DNA of 64,000 nt from Gracilibacillus orientalis (lineage in GTDB: Bacteria > Bacillota > Bacilli > Bacillales > Amphibacillaceae). Under the pieces are notes generated by a model, which saw only the letters and a program-made list of their open reading frames with translations, had not been told where the DNA came from and did no database searches. The translations under genes and the position numbers were made by a program. Below, piece by piece: positions 26,038 through 34,269 of the stretch. Every line of letters begins with the position of its first letter. Within the stretch, counting starts at the first letter, position 1. Where the stretch lies: contig NZ_FOTR01000010.1 of assembly GCF_900114645.1 (NCBI RefSeq), forward strand, positions 121,280 to 185,279. The letters are read 5' to 3'.

Positions 26038-26628
26038 ATGAAGAAGTTAGCTCTACTTTTTATTCTGGTCGGGATCGTACTTTTAGGCTTTGGCGGTTAT
26101 AAATATTTTAAAATACAAGCTGCTGAAAACCAGGCAATGTCTGAGGCAAAGGAATTATTAGAACAGTCTTCCAACGAAACAAACAAAACTAACGAAGCAG
26201 AAAAACAAACACCTGAAGACTATTTTCCAGACATGGGGGAAACAGTTGGAATTCTGGAAATACCGACACTCGATGCTGAACTACCTATAGTAGAAGGAAC
26301 AGACCCAGATGATTTAGAAAAAGGGGTCGGTCATTACCGTGGTTCTGCCTATCCGATGCAAAATGATCAAATCGTTCTATCCGGACATAGGGATACGGTT
26401 TTTCGTGAATTAGGTGACGTAGAAGTTGGTGATACATTTACCATAAAATTGGAACATGGCGATTTTGAATATGAAATGGTTGATTCCAAAATTGTCGATG
26501 CAGACGATACAAGCATAATTAAATCAACAGCGCCTGATGAAGAATTGGTTATCACTACTTGTTATCCATTTTCCTATGTAGGAAACGCACCTGAAAGATA
26601 TATTATTTATGCAAAACCAATTTATTAA
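26038..26628 (+). CDS. srtD: Class D sortase
   Basis: A membrane-bound transpeptidase that links LPXTG-type proteins to the cell wall. 196 residues: an N-terminal signal anchor (about 4-22), then the sortase barrel with His117 in LSGHRDTVF, catalytic Cys175 in VITTCYPF and Arg187 in APERYII. The TxTCYPFxYxGxAPxRY pattern and short single-domain layout fit class D, which prefers LPNTA signals. The ATG at 26038 has AGAGGTG upstream; the GTG 12 bases earlier lies within that site. Two LPNTA proteins are encoded at 40-47.7 kb. It is followed by its own terminator. Confidence 0.93.
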   Translation: MKKLALLFILVGIVLLGFGGYKYFKIQAAENQAMSEAKELLEQSSNETNKTNEAEKQTPEDYFPDMGETVGILEIPTLDAELPIVEGTDPDDLEKGVGHYRGSAYPMQNDQIVLSGHRDTVFRELGDVEVGDTFTIKLEHGDFEYEMVDSKIVDADDTSIIKSTAPDEELVITTCYPFSYVGNAPERYIIYAKPIY

Positions 26629-26657
26629 GCGTATTGTCTGTTGCAATACGCTTTTCA
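26627..26657 (+). terminator. Terminator of the sortase gene
   Basis: AAGCGTATTG (26627-26636) pairs with CAATACGCTT (26644-26653), loop of 7, then TTTTC. Confidence 0.85.
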
Positions 26658-26683
26658 CTTGTTTTAGAGGGGGTATATATTAG

Positions 26684-28708
26684 ATGAAACGGTTATTAGT
26701 AGTATGTATGGGTTTGGTAGCATTTTTAGCTGCCTGTCAAGAGGATGAACAGGTTAAGCCTGAAGATCGTTTACAGGAATATGTAGACTTATGGATGGCA
26801 GAAGACTTTGAAAGTATGTATCCAATGGTTGAGAAAGATGTAGATAAAGAAGAATTTGATCGTTATCCTAAAATATATGAAGACCTGGAAGTAACAGATC
26901 TATCAGTTGAATACGAAGTACCAGAACCAGCGGAAGATGAGGAAGAAGTTGACTTGGAAGAGATTGAGTCGATGACTTTCCCACTAAGTGTAACTATGGA
27001 AACATTGGCTGGACCTATTTCTTTTGATACTGAGATCGAAATGGTGAAAACAATAGAAACTGTCGAGGGTGAAGAAGAAATGAATTGGCTCGTTAATTGG
27101 AACCCTGGATTTATTTTTCCTGAGTTAGAAGATGGAGGAGAAATTGGTGTTAATAACGTGGAGCCGGTCCGTGGAGAAATTTATGACCGAAATCGTGAAG
27201 CACTTGCTGTCAATGAAAGTATCTACGAATTAGGTGTCGTACAAGATTGGTTTACGGAAAATGAAGAGCAGGAAAAAGAAGAAATAGCAGAATTGTTAGA
27301 TATTACGGTAGAAGATATCGATAATGCATTAAGTGCTGACTGGGTAACAGCGGAAGTGTTTGTTCCATTAAAAGTAGTTCCCAGTATTAGTGAAAATGGT
27401 TTGGAAGAAGCGTTACAATCGATAAAACCATTTACGAAGCAAACCACTACAGGGCGTATCTATCCTTTAGATGAAGCAGCTGCTCATTTAGTTGGTTATA
27501 TTGCACCGATTACAGCAGACAAATTAGAAGAAGTCGATTCTGATATCTATTCTGAAAGTGATTTAATTGGTTATCGTGGACTGGAAGAACTCTTTGAAGA
27601 AGAGCTCCGCGGTGAACAAGGTGTCCAAATTTATGTGAGTAAAGAAGAACAGGATCCAATCGTGATAGCCGAAAAAGAAGTAAAAGATGGTGAAACAATC
27701 ACACTCTCGATTGATGCACAAGTACAAGAAAGCATTTTTGAATCATTAGATGGAGATGCCGGAACCGCAGCAGCAATCGATCCTACTACCGGCGAAACCC
27801 TGGCTTTAGTAAGTAGTCCAGCTTTTGACCCGCACGCTTTTCTGTATGGACTTAGCGGTGATCAATGGAATGAGTGGCAGGAAGATCCAAAAAAACCATT
27901 ATTAAATCGATTTAGCGCGACTTTCGCACCTGGTTCATCCTTCAAACCAATTACCAGTACTATTGGCTTGGAAAATGGCTCCATTGATCCAAATGAAGGA
28001 CTTACCATAGAAGGACTTACATGGCAAAAAGAAGGCTGGGGTAACTACTCAGTAAGACGTGTTTCTGAATCAAATGGTCCGGTTGACTTACGAGATGCTC
28101 TCGTCCGCTCCGACAATATTTACTTTGCCAAGCAGGCACTGGAAATGGGTGAAGATGCTTTTGTTTCCGGGTTGGAAGCTTTCGGTATTGGTGAGGACTT
28201 CCCTTTCACCTATCCAATCCAATCAAGCACTATCTCTTCTGACGGAAGTTTAAGCGAAGAAGTGTTACTGGCAGACACCAGCTATGGTCAAGGGCAAATC
28301 GAAATGAGCGCATTGCAACTAGCATCCAGCTATTCAATTTTGCAAAATGATGGCAACATTGTACAGCCAACATTGCTAATGGATGAAGAAAAAGGGCAAA
28401 CATGGAAAGAAGGACTGCTCTCCAGTGATAATGCCGACATCATTCGCGATGCATTACGTGCTGTCGTAACAGACGGTACCGGAGGAAGCGCAAATGTTAG
28501 TGGATTAGGTATTTCTGGAAAAACCGGAACTGCTGAACTGAAGAAAACCCTTGATGAAGAAGGTGCTGCTGAGAATGGCTGGTTCGTCGGCTATCCGGAA
28601 GACGGCAGTTTAATCATTTCTATGATGGTAGAAAATATTGAGGACAAAGATCATGGCAGTGGCTATGTCGCAGAAAAAGTCGGGAATGTTTTTTCTGAAA
28701 TTAAATAA
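26684..28708 (+). CDS. Class B penicillin-binding lipoprotein (PBP3/MecA-like)
   Basis: A 674-residue peptidoglycan transpeptidase. The signal ends in a lipobox (LAAC, Cys18). Domains in order: NTF2-like MecA_N (about 25-150), PBP dimerisation domain (about 160-340, EPVRGEIYDRN...), transpeptidase (about 365-670) with Ser418 in SSFK, SDN, and KTG in SGKTGTAEL. This is the PbpC/PBP3 layout of Bacillus, related to MecA/PBP2a of staphylococci; such proteins often have low beta-lactam affinity, but that cannot be judged here. The chain is very acidic (EDEEEVDLEEIE), in keeping with a salt-adapted host. Confidence 0.94.
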   Translation: MKRLLVVCMGLVAFLAACQEDEQVKPEDRLQEYVDLWMAEDFESMYPMVEKDVDKEEFDRYPKIYEDLEVTDLSVEYEVPEPAEDEEEVDLEEIESMTFPLSVTMETLAGPISFDTEIEMVKTIETVEGEEEMNWLVNWNPGFIFPELEDGGEIGVNNVEPVRGEIYDRNREALAVNESIYELGVVQDWFTENEEQEKEEIAELLDITVEDIDNALSADWVTAEVFVPLKVVPSISENGLEEALQSIKPFTKQTTTGRIYPLDEAAAHLVGYIAPITADKLEEVDSDIYSESDLIGYRGLEELFEEELRGEQGVQIYVSKEEQDPIVIAEKEVKDGETITLSIDAQVQESIFESLDGDAGTAAAIDPTTGETLALVSSPAFDPHAFLYGLSGDQWNEWQEDPKKPLLNRFSATFAPGSSFKPITSTIGLENGSIDPNEGLTIEGLTWQKEGWGNYSVRRVSESNGPVDLRDALVRSDNIYFAKQALEMGEDAFVSGLEAFGIGEDFPFTYPIQSSTISSDGSLSEEVLLADTSYGQGQIEMSALQLASSYSILQNDGNIVQPTLLMDEEKGQTWKEGLLSSDNADIIRDALRAVVTDGTGGSANVSGLGISGKTGTAELKKTLDEEGAAENGWFVGYPEDGSLIISMMVENIEDKDHGSGYVAEKVGNVFSEIK

Positions 28709-28720
28709 AAATAGAAAGTG

Positions 28721-28752
28721 AGCTAGCCCCTGGTTTGGGGCTAGCTATTTTT
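28721..28752 (+). terminator. Terminator of the PBP gene
   Basis: AGCTAGCCCC (28721-28730) and GGGGCTAGCT (28737-28746), 6-nt loop, followed by ATTTTTTAT. Confidence 0.95.
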
Positions 28753-28753
28753 T

Positions 28754-28803
28754 ATCTGGACGCTTTTGATGATAATCTGGACACTTTTTCATATTATCTG
28801 GAC
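28754..28803. repeat. Three direct repeats at exact 21-bp spacing
   Basis: ATCTGGAC starts at 28754, 28775 and 28796, each followed by RCTT; the flanks TTAT/TAAT before and CTTTT after are also similar. A 21-bp period places all copies on one helix face. The array lies between the PBP terminator and the stop of the NERD gene. Confidence 0.85.
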
Positions 28804-28805
28804 AC

Positions 28806-29762
28806 TTATATAAATGGTGCTAGATCAGGATGTCTATAATAAGCACCTTTGCTAGTTCCCACTTTGACAAATCCTGCTCGTTGCATTATTTTCCTTGCAG
28901 CATCTGGAGATAATTCTCCTAAAAACTCCCGAGCCATCCTCTTTGTTATCCTATTCTCCGATAGTAATGCTAATTCAAATAAGGTGTGCAAGTGGGCATC
29001 GGTACTGCGCTCGTCGCAATGTGGACATTGCCAACGCAACCGTATCCTGTTCATAGCAAATCTCCCACATCTGGGGCAGGGCACACCTTTGATGATATCT
29101 CTCCACTCAATCCCAAATCTTTCGAGAATAGGAAAATGAGCTTCTTGGTGGTGATCACGCAAAAAAGAGACAATTTCTTGATTTTGTGCAGATGATATCT
29201 TGGCTGGGTGTTTTCGTGCGATTTTTTCTAAAAAGGATGGAATTGCTTGTGCTGTGAGAATACGGCGCCTTTCGGGATAATCCTGAAGGTGTAATATAGC
29301 TTTACGGTTGACGAAAACGGCTATGGTAAAGGTGGGGAGCTGCTCGATGTTATGCTCATCCAGAAACCGGCGTAATTGTGCATGTTGGAGATCTACTTGC
29401 AGTAATGGATCGGGAAATCCTTCTTTTTCCCCTGCTTTCGTTCGTATTAACTGTCGGGAATGCGGATCAAAGTAGATGGGTGCGGTATAATTCTTGATTT
29501 CTAATATGACACGATAGCCTAGATCAAAAAGGATCCAGTCGATCTGGAATGCTGATTTGTGCTCGATGCGGAGACCGTTAAGGAATTGGGGTGAATCAAG
29601 GTTGGCTTGTTGAAGATAATATTCGAGGTTTGCTTCTCCTGCTTGTCCTGATTCAAATTGCCGCCATTTTTGATAAATATGACTATATTGTGGATGATGT
29701 TCCGGAAGACGTTCCACTAGTACTTTGTGCTTCAATAATTTTAATGAAGTATCTGGTATCAT
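28806..29762 (-). CDS. NERD domain protein with C-terminal zinc ribbon
   Basis: 318 residues. The NERD (nuclease-related) domain occupies about 35-150: GEANLEYYL, then IDWILFDLGYRVILEIKNY, in which the Asp and the E-x-K form the restriction-endonuclease-like core. A CPRCGRF...CPHCDERS zinc ribbon follows at about 232-255. NERD proteins are presumed DNA-processing, often plasmid- or stress-associated, without a firm role. The ATG at 29762 follows GGGGAGG; a TTG 18 bases upstream is rejected. Monocistronic. Confidence 0.85.
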   Translation of the reverse strand: MIPDTSLKLLKHKVLVERLPEHHPQYSHIYQKWRQFESGQAGEANLEYYLQQANLDSPQFLNGLRIEHKSAFQIDWILFDLGYRVILEIKNYTAPIYFDPHSRQLIRTKAGEKEGFPDPLLQVDLQHAQLRRFLDEHNIEQLPTFTIAVFVNRKAILHLQDYPERRRILTAQAIPSFLEKIARKHPAKISSAQNQEIVSFLRDHHQEAHFPILERFGIEWRDIIKGVPCPRCGRFAMNRIRLRWQCPHCDERSTDAHLHTLFELALLSENRITKRMAREFLGELSPDAARKIMQRAGFVKVGTSKGAYYRHPDLAPFI

Positions 29763-29793
29763 TTCTCCTCCCCTTTCCAATATATAGTAGCAA

Positions 29794-29825
29794 AAAGCAC
29801 AGCAGAAATCTACTGTGCTTTCCTT
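29794..29825 (-). terminator. Terminator of the Gfo/Idh gene
   Basis: AAAGCACAG (29794-29802) pairs with CTGTGCTTT (29813-29821) around a 10-nt loop; minus strand continues TTGC after a run of T. Confidence 0.75.
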
Positions 29826-30817
29826 TATAATGAAATTACTTGCCCTGTTTTACTACTTTCATAGACAGCGTCGAGTACTTTCATTTGATTACGCATTTTG
29901 GTGGTATCGTAAAATAATGATTGCTTGTTAAGGACTGCGTTGGCGAAGTTTTCTGCCATTAATGTATACTGATCTCCAGCCGCTTCCAACACTTCTGTAC
30001 CCTCATCTGTTTTTACATGAATTTCTCCAATCATGCCTTCGTTCGTATCTGGACGGAATGCAGATGTTATGGTAATGTTTCCTTTTGAACCGACTACTTC
30101 ATATTGTTCACGTGATGCACAATCGAAGCTGGAGTCAAAAGATGTGACAATACCATTTCCAAAGTTAAGCGTGCCCGTCATGGTAGTATCGACATTTAAT
30201 TCTGGATGATAATGAGCACTGGCATAAACGGAAACTGGTTCTTGCTCTAAAATATTGCGAATCGCGTGTAATGAATAACATCCGACATCAAACATCGATC
30301 CGCCACCAAGGTCATGATTTAAGCGAATGTTGGAACGATCTTCTAGATAAAAGGAAAAGCTTGCACGCATGAAAGCTACATCACCAATCACACCCTCATG
30401 AATTAATTTCTTTACTTTTTGATGCTGTGGATGGAATTGATACATAAACGCTTCCATGAATACTACACTATTTTTTTCACATGCGATTATCATTTCTTCC
30501 AGTTCTTCATTGGTAACAGCAACCGGTTTTTCACAAAGCACATGCTTTTTCTTTTCAGCTGCTTTGATTACCCATTCTTTATGTAAAGCATTTGGCAGCG
30601 GAATATAGACTGCATCAATTTCTGGGTCGTCTATTAACGCCTCATAGCTGTCAAAAGTACGCGGAATGTTAAGTTCTTCTGCGGCTTCTTTTGCCGTTTG
30701 TTGATTCCTACTTGCGATTGCCACTACTTCCCCATTACCAGATCGTTGGATTGCTGGTATAACTTGTGTTCTTCCGATTTTTGCTGTACTTAAAATTCCC
30801 CATTTTAATGTTGCCAT
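29825..30817 (-). CDS. Gfo/Idh/MocA family NAD(P)-dependent oxidoreductase
   Basis: 330 residues. N-terminal Rossmann domain with GILSTAKIGRTQVIPAI and the family VLCEKPVAVTNEE motif holding the catalytic Lys; a C-terminal alpha/beta domain with GGGSMFDVGCYSLHAIRNIL. Members oxidise or reduce sugars, inositols or related diols; the substrate here cannot be read. It follows an SDR-like gene by 12 bases, so the two are cotranscribed. Confidence 0.9.
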   Translation of the reverse strand: MATLKWGILSTAKIGRTQVIPAIQRSGNGEVVAIASRNQQTAKEAAEELNIPRTFDSYEALIDDPEIDAVYIPLPNALHKEWVIKAAEKKKHVLCEKPVAVTNEELEEMIIACEKNSVVFMEAFMYQFHPQHQKVKKLIHEGVIGDVAFMRASFSFYLEDRSNIRLNHDLGGGSMFDVGCYSLHAIRNILEQEPVSVYASAHYHPELNVDTTMTGTLNFGNGIVTSFDSSFDCASREQYEVVGSKGNITITSAFRPDTNEGMIGEIHVKTDEGTEVLEAAGDQYTLMAENFANAVLNKQSLFYDTTKMRNQMKVLDAVYESSKTGQVISL

Positions 30818-30829
30818 CTTACCTCTCCT

Positions 30830-31603
30830 TTATAATGTTTTCATTGCCCCACCATCTACGATTAGTGTTTGGCCGGTAATATATGTATTAGCAGCTGATC
30901 CTAGAAAAAGGATTGCTTTTGCAAATTCTTCAGGTTGTCCAATTCGACCAATCGGGATGTTTGTTCCTGCTTTGTTCAAACGTTCTTCGACAGATTCGTC
31001 TGAAGGTTGCTGTTTATAAATATCACGAATTCGATCGGTTTCCATTGTGCCTGGGCCTACTGAATTAATCAAAATCTGATCAGACGCTAATTCCTGGGAT
31101 AAACTCTTGGATAAGCCGACAATTGCAGGTCGAAACGTATTGGATAGTAATAGTCCATCTAATGCTTGTTTCATGGAGCTTGATGTAATGTTAACAATGC
31201 GTCCGAATTGTTGTTCTCTCATGGCAGGCGTTACAGCTCGGACCGTACGAATAATATTCATTAGCAATAATTCAAATGCATGTTGCCAGTCAGCATCATC
31301 AAAGTCATTGAATTTACCTGCTGGTGGCCCTCCGGCATTATTGATTAAAATATCAACACGGCCAATCGACTGCATCATGTTTTCAATATCTTGACTTTTA
31401 GTAAGATCACAGACAATAGCTTCAACGTTAGCATTACCTGTTTGTTCGATAATCTCGTTTGCTGCTCTATCTAATTGCGCTTTATTTCTACTTGCGATAA
31501 AAACTTGCGCTCCCTCTTCTGCATAGGCTTTTGCACATGCCTTACCTAAACCTTTGCTTGCAGCTGTGACAAGAACTTTCTTACCCTTTACTCCTAAATC
31601 CAT
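30830..31603 (-). CDS. SDR-like protein lacking the YxxxK active-site pair
   Basis: 257 residues of short-chain dehydrogenase fold: GKKVLVTAASKGLGKACAKAY, LINNAGGPPAG, VNITSSSMKQ and a C-terminal GQTLIVDGGAMKTL. Where classical SDRs have YxxxK the aligned segment reads SNTFR, so both catalytic Tyr and Lys appear replaced (Ser and Arg). This is the feature of the BKR_like subgroup of divergent SDRs, whose activity is unsettled. Ribosome site GGAGGTG. First gene of a pair with the Gfo/Idh oxidoreductase. Confidence 0.9.
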   Translation of the reverse strand: MDLGVKGKKVLVTAASKGLGKACAKAYAEEGAQVFIASRNKAQLDRAANEIIEQTGNANVEAIVCDLTKSQDIENMMQSIGRVDILINNAGGPPAGKFNDFDDADWQHAFELLLMNIIRTVRAVTPAMREQQFGRIVNITSSSMKQALDGLLLSNTFRPAIVGLSKSLSQELASDQILINSVGPGTMETDRIRDIYKQQPSDESVEERLNKAGTNIPIGRIGQPEEFAKAILFLGSAANTYITGQTLIVDGGAMKTL

Positions 31604-31669
31604 GGCGCACCTCCTATACTCTATTTTAAAAGGGATGCGATTACAATAGCAAGTAACAAGAGCTTTGAA

Positions 31670-31697
31670 AAAAAAAGCAGTCGCCTAAGCAACTGCT
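31670..31697 (-). terminator. Terminator of the IDEAL-domain gene
   Basis: AGCAGT-GC (31676-31684) pairs with GC-ACTGCT (31689-31697); on the minus strand it is followed by nine T. It overlaps the stop codon of the gene. Confidence 0.9.
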
Positions 31698-32139
31698 ACA
31701 TTTCATTTAATATCGTTGTATATAAATGGAAGTTTTCTGGATTGTGTTCTTCTAAAGCCCGATCAATAAGTCTTAATAAATTACTTCTCTCTAATTCCAT
31801 AATCACATGGTCGATGTTATCTTCTTTCTCATCAGTTTGTGACATGATAATGTATGGGCTTAATATGGTAGAAAGATGTTCTTGAAAATCGTTTACTTTT
31901 ATCAGATCTGATAAAATGATCCGATTATACTTCTTTCCTTTTTGAAAAACAAAAACATCATTTTCATTTTCAATTTGTTGTGTATCGCGATTAATTCGAA
32001 TTTCTCGAGCTTCGAGAGGAACAAAATGATATACTTCATCATCCATTAATAAAGAAAAATATTGATAAGCGAGTACCACCCGAATGTGTTTGCCTTCTTC
32101 TTTGACATAATACGGTTTTAACATTTTCACGGAAAGCAA
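31696..32139 (-). CDS. IDEAL-domain protein
   Basis: 147 residues. The last 30 residues, LLRLIDRALEEHNPENFHLYTTILNEM, match the IDEAL motif found in YpiB and at the end of ComK of Bacillaceae, a likely protein-protein contact module (adaptor or ClpCP-related). The first 100 residues are beta-rich (KPYYVKEEGKHIRVVLAYQYFSLL). GAGGAGG sits 8 bases before a TTG (32139), which I take as the start; the first ATG (32124) is too far from it. Function unknown. Confidence 0.85.
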   Translation of the reverse strand: MLSVKMLKPYYVKEEGKHIRVVLAYQYFSLLMDDEVYHFVPLEAREIRINRDTQQIENENDVFVFQKGKKYNRIILSDLIKVNDFQEHLSTILSPYIIMSQTDEKEDNIDHVIMELERSNLLRLIDRALEEHNPENFHLYTTILNEM

Positions 32140-32358
32140 GTTCAACACCTCCTCAAAAATTCACAACGCACTAACTTGATTGAGATATATTCTTATCTTA
32201 CATCATATGCAAGAAATAAGAAAGCGTTTACAACTAATTAACAAAAAGAAATTTTTGGATGGTAACTGTTGTATTGTCAACTAAAAAAATTCAACATGGT
32301 AAGCTACAGTTTTCTGCTGTATACTATGCAATAGAATGTTTGAAGGAGATTTTTTCTA

Positions 32359-33399
32359 ATGAAATGGTCAAAAATAGGCTACCGTATTTTTGGTAGACGA
32401 ATAATCAAAACAGCATTGGCTGTCTTTTTAACCTCTCTACTATGTGAATGGATTGGCTGGCCGCCAGTTTTCGCTGTCATTACCGCTATTGTCACAATTG
32501 AACCAACAGTTGCTGATTCCATAAAAAAAGGGGTTATCCGTTTCCCTGCATCGGCGATAGGTTCGGCATATGCCGTTTTATTTATTTACTTATTTGGGAA
32601 CTCGCCAATTACGTATACACTATCCGTATTATTAACGATTATCACATGTTATCGATTAGGCCTTCATGCAGGACTGCTTGTGGCAACACTAACATCGGTT
32701 GCGATGATCGAAGTTATTCATACTAATTTATTTGTCTCATTTTTTATTCGCCTTGGAACGACAACGATTGGCCTGTCAGTATCGACATTAGTCAATATGT
32801 TTATCTTACCACCTAACTATACGAAAAAGATTATGACTAATATCCATGATTTATTGAAACAGACCGGAGAAGAATTAGAGATCATCTTAAAGCAATTAGT
32901 TGGAAGAGATCGGAGCACAAATCAGAAAACAGAGATTGACCAACGTTTTCTTACATTAAAAAATACCTTGGATCAGACTGATAAATTGTTGAACTTTCAA
33001 GCAGCTGAGTCCAAATATCATCGACTGGACAAGCAAACGAAAAGTGTATTTGACTATGAGAAAAAAAACCTGGTAAGATTGCGATTGATTCATTATCACA
33101 TTGGTAATTTAATTAATACACCCATCCAAAGTATCTGTTGGTCGAAACAAGAGTGCGAAGATATTATGGAAATGGTGGAAACATTAGTTGATTTTATGAA
33201 ATATCCTGATCATTATAAGGCCAGTGCCTATCGACAACAAGTAAAAAAATTGATGAAACAATTCTGGGAGAGTAAAAAGCCAAATGAGGATAAAAATCCT
33301 ACCCTTTTCACACCAGAAGTGATTATCTTATATGAATTATTGTCTATTTATAATCTGGTAGAAAAGATATTAATTAGCGAAAATGACATTAAGAAATAA
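32359..33399 (+). CDS. ArAE/FUSC-type aromatic acid exporter family protein
   Basis: 346 residues: about four to five membrane segments in the first 160 residues (IKTALAVFLTSLLCEWIGWPPVFAVITAIVT..., GSAYAVLFIYLF, TIGLSVSTLVNMFILPP) and a long helical cytoplasmic part. This is the ArAE_1/DUF939 layout seen in Bacillus YgaE/YqjA-like proteins. Transport of aromatic acids is shown for distant relatives only. GAAGGAG ribosome site; own terminator. Confidence 0.88.
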   Translation: MKWSKIGYRIFGRRIIKTALAVFLTSLLCEWIGWPPVFAVITAIVTIEPTVADSIKKGVIRFPASAIGSAYAVLFIYLFGNSPITYTLSVLLTIITCYRLGLHAGLLVATLTSVAMIEVIHTNLFVSFFIRLGTTTIGLSVSTLVNMFILPPNYTKKIMTNIHDLLKQTGEELEIILKQLVGRDRSTNQKTEIDQRFLTLKNTLDQTDKLLNFQAAESKYHRLDKQTKSVFDYEKKNLVRLRLIHYHIGNLINTPIQSICWSKQECEDIMEMVETLVDFMKYPDHYKASAYRQQVKKLMKQFWESKKPNEDKNPTLFTPEVIILYELLSIYNLVEKILISENDIKK

Positions 33400-33430
33400 C
33401 AAAACTCCCAAGATGTTTGGGAGTTTTGTC
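33399..33430 (+). terminator. Terminator of the ArAE-type gene
   Basis: ACAAAACTCCCAA (33399-33411) pairs perfectly with TTGGGAGTTTTGT (33417-33429), 5-nt loop; the T-rich arm supplies the tract. Confidence 0.85.
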
Positions 33431-33588
33431 TATTTAAATCTTAAATTATCTAGAATCAGATGATACTTCTTCCATTAAGTTACTTATAAGAAATGTCCAA
33501 TATTACACACCTTGCAACTGATAGGGATGGTTTTCTTGTGTGTTATAATATAATGAATGATTATTGAAAAGAAAGAAGGTTGTTGGAG

Positions 33589-34269
33589 ATGCGTCTTCAA
33601 TCTATTTCAGAAAATACCATCATGATGACATTACCAAATAATCCTGACTTATCTACTTATTTGATTGCTGTCAAGCACCACTTAGACAATCAGGCGTTTA
33701 TTTTGGAAACAGTCATTGGTTACAGAACCATAACCGTATATTTTAATCCTTTGCAAGTTACTCACCAAGAGATATTAACGTTCATAACTGCTACCTGGGA
33801 ACAAAAACAAGCAGAGCAAATACATAGTACATTGCATCACATTCCGGTTTGTTATGATAAAGCATTTGGCATCGATATAGAACATGTAATGAAAGAACAT
33901 CAACTTTCTTTACAAAAAATCATTGCATTACATACAACACCCACATATAACGTCTCTTTTTTAGGGTTTTCACCGGGGTTCCCTTTTTTAACGGGTATGA
34001 ATCAACATCTTGCTACACCGAGGAAAAACAACCCAAGACTAGAAGTACCGAAAGGCTCAGTTGGAATAGCTGGTGGTCAAACAGGGATTTACCCTAGCAC
34101 TTCTCCTGGAGGATGGCAAATCATCGGTCGTACACCAATCAATCTATTACCATTAGACGCTGACAGACCAACATTATTGGTACCAGGGGATCAGATTAGA
34201 TTTTATCCCATCAACAAAACGGAATTTGAACAGCTTCAGAAAGAGGAGCGTATTAAAAATGGCAATTGA
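33589..34269 (+). CDS. pxpB: 5-oxoprolinase subunit PxpB
   Basis: 226 residues of the KipI/PxpB family: FSPGFPFLTGM, NPRLEVPKGSVGIAGGQTGIYP and GGWQIIGRTP. With PxpC and PxpA it forms the ATP-dependent 5-oxoprolinase that turns pyroglutamate into glutamate. The B. subtilis homologue KipI also inhibits KinA. ATG at 33589 with AAGAAGG upstream; the TTG nine bases earlier is less likely. Overlaps pxpC by 11 bases. Confidence 0.95.
   Translation: MRLQSISENTIMMTLPNNPDLSTYLIAVKHHLDNQAFILETVIGYRTITVYFNPLQVTHQEILTFITATWEQKQAEQIHSTLHHIPVCYDKAFGIDIEHVMKEHQLSLQKIIALHTTPTYNVSFLGFSPGFPFLTGMNQHLATPRKNNPRLEVPKGSVGIAGGQTGIYPSTSPGGWQIIGRTPINLLPLDADRPTLLVPGDQIRFYPINKTEFEQLQKEERIKNGN

Noticed and set aside
28754..28803. 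CRISPR array
   Set aside because: Only three 8-12-bp units at 21-bp period, no 25-40-bp repeats or unique spacers, no cas genes.
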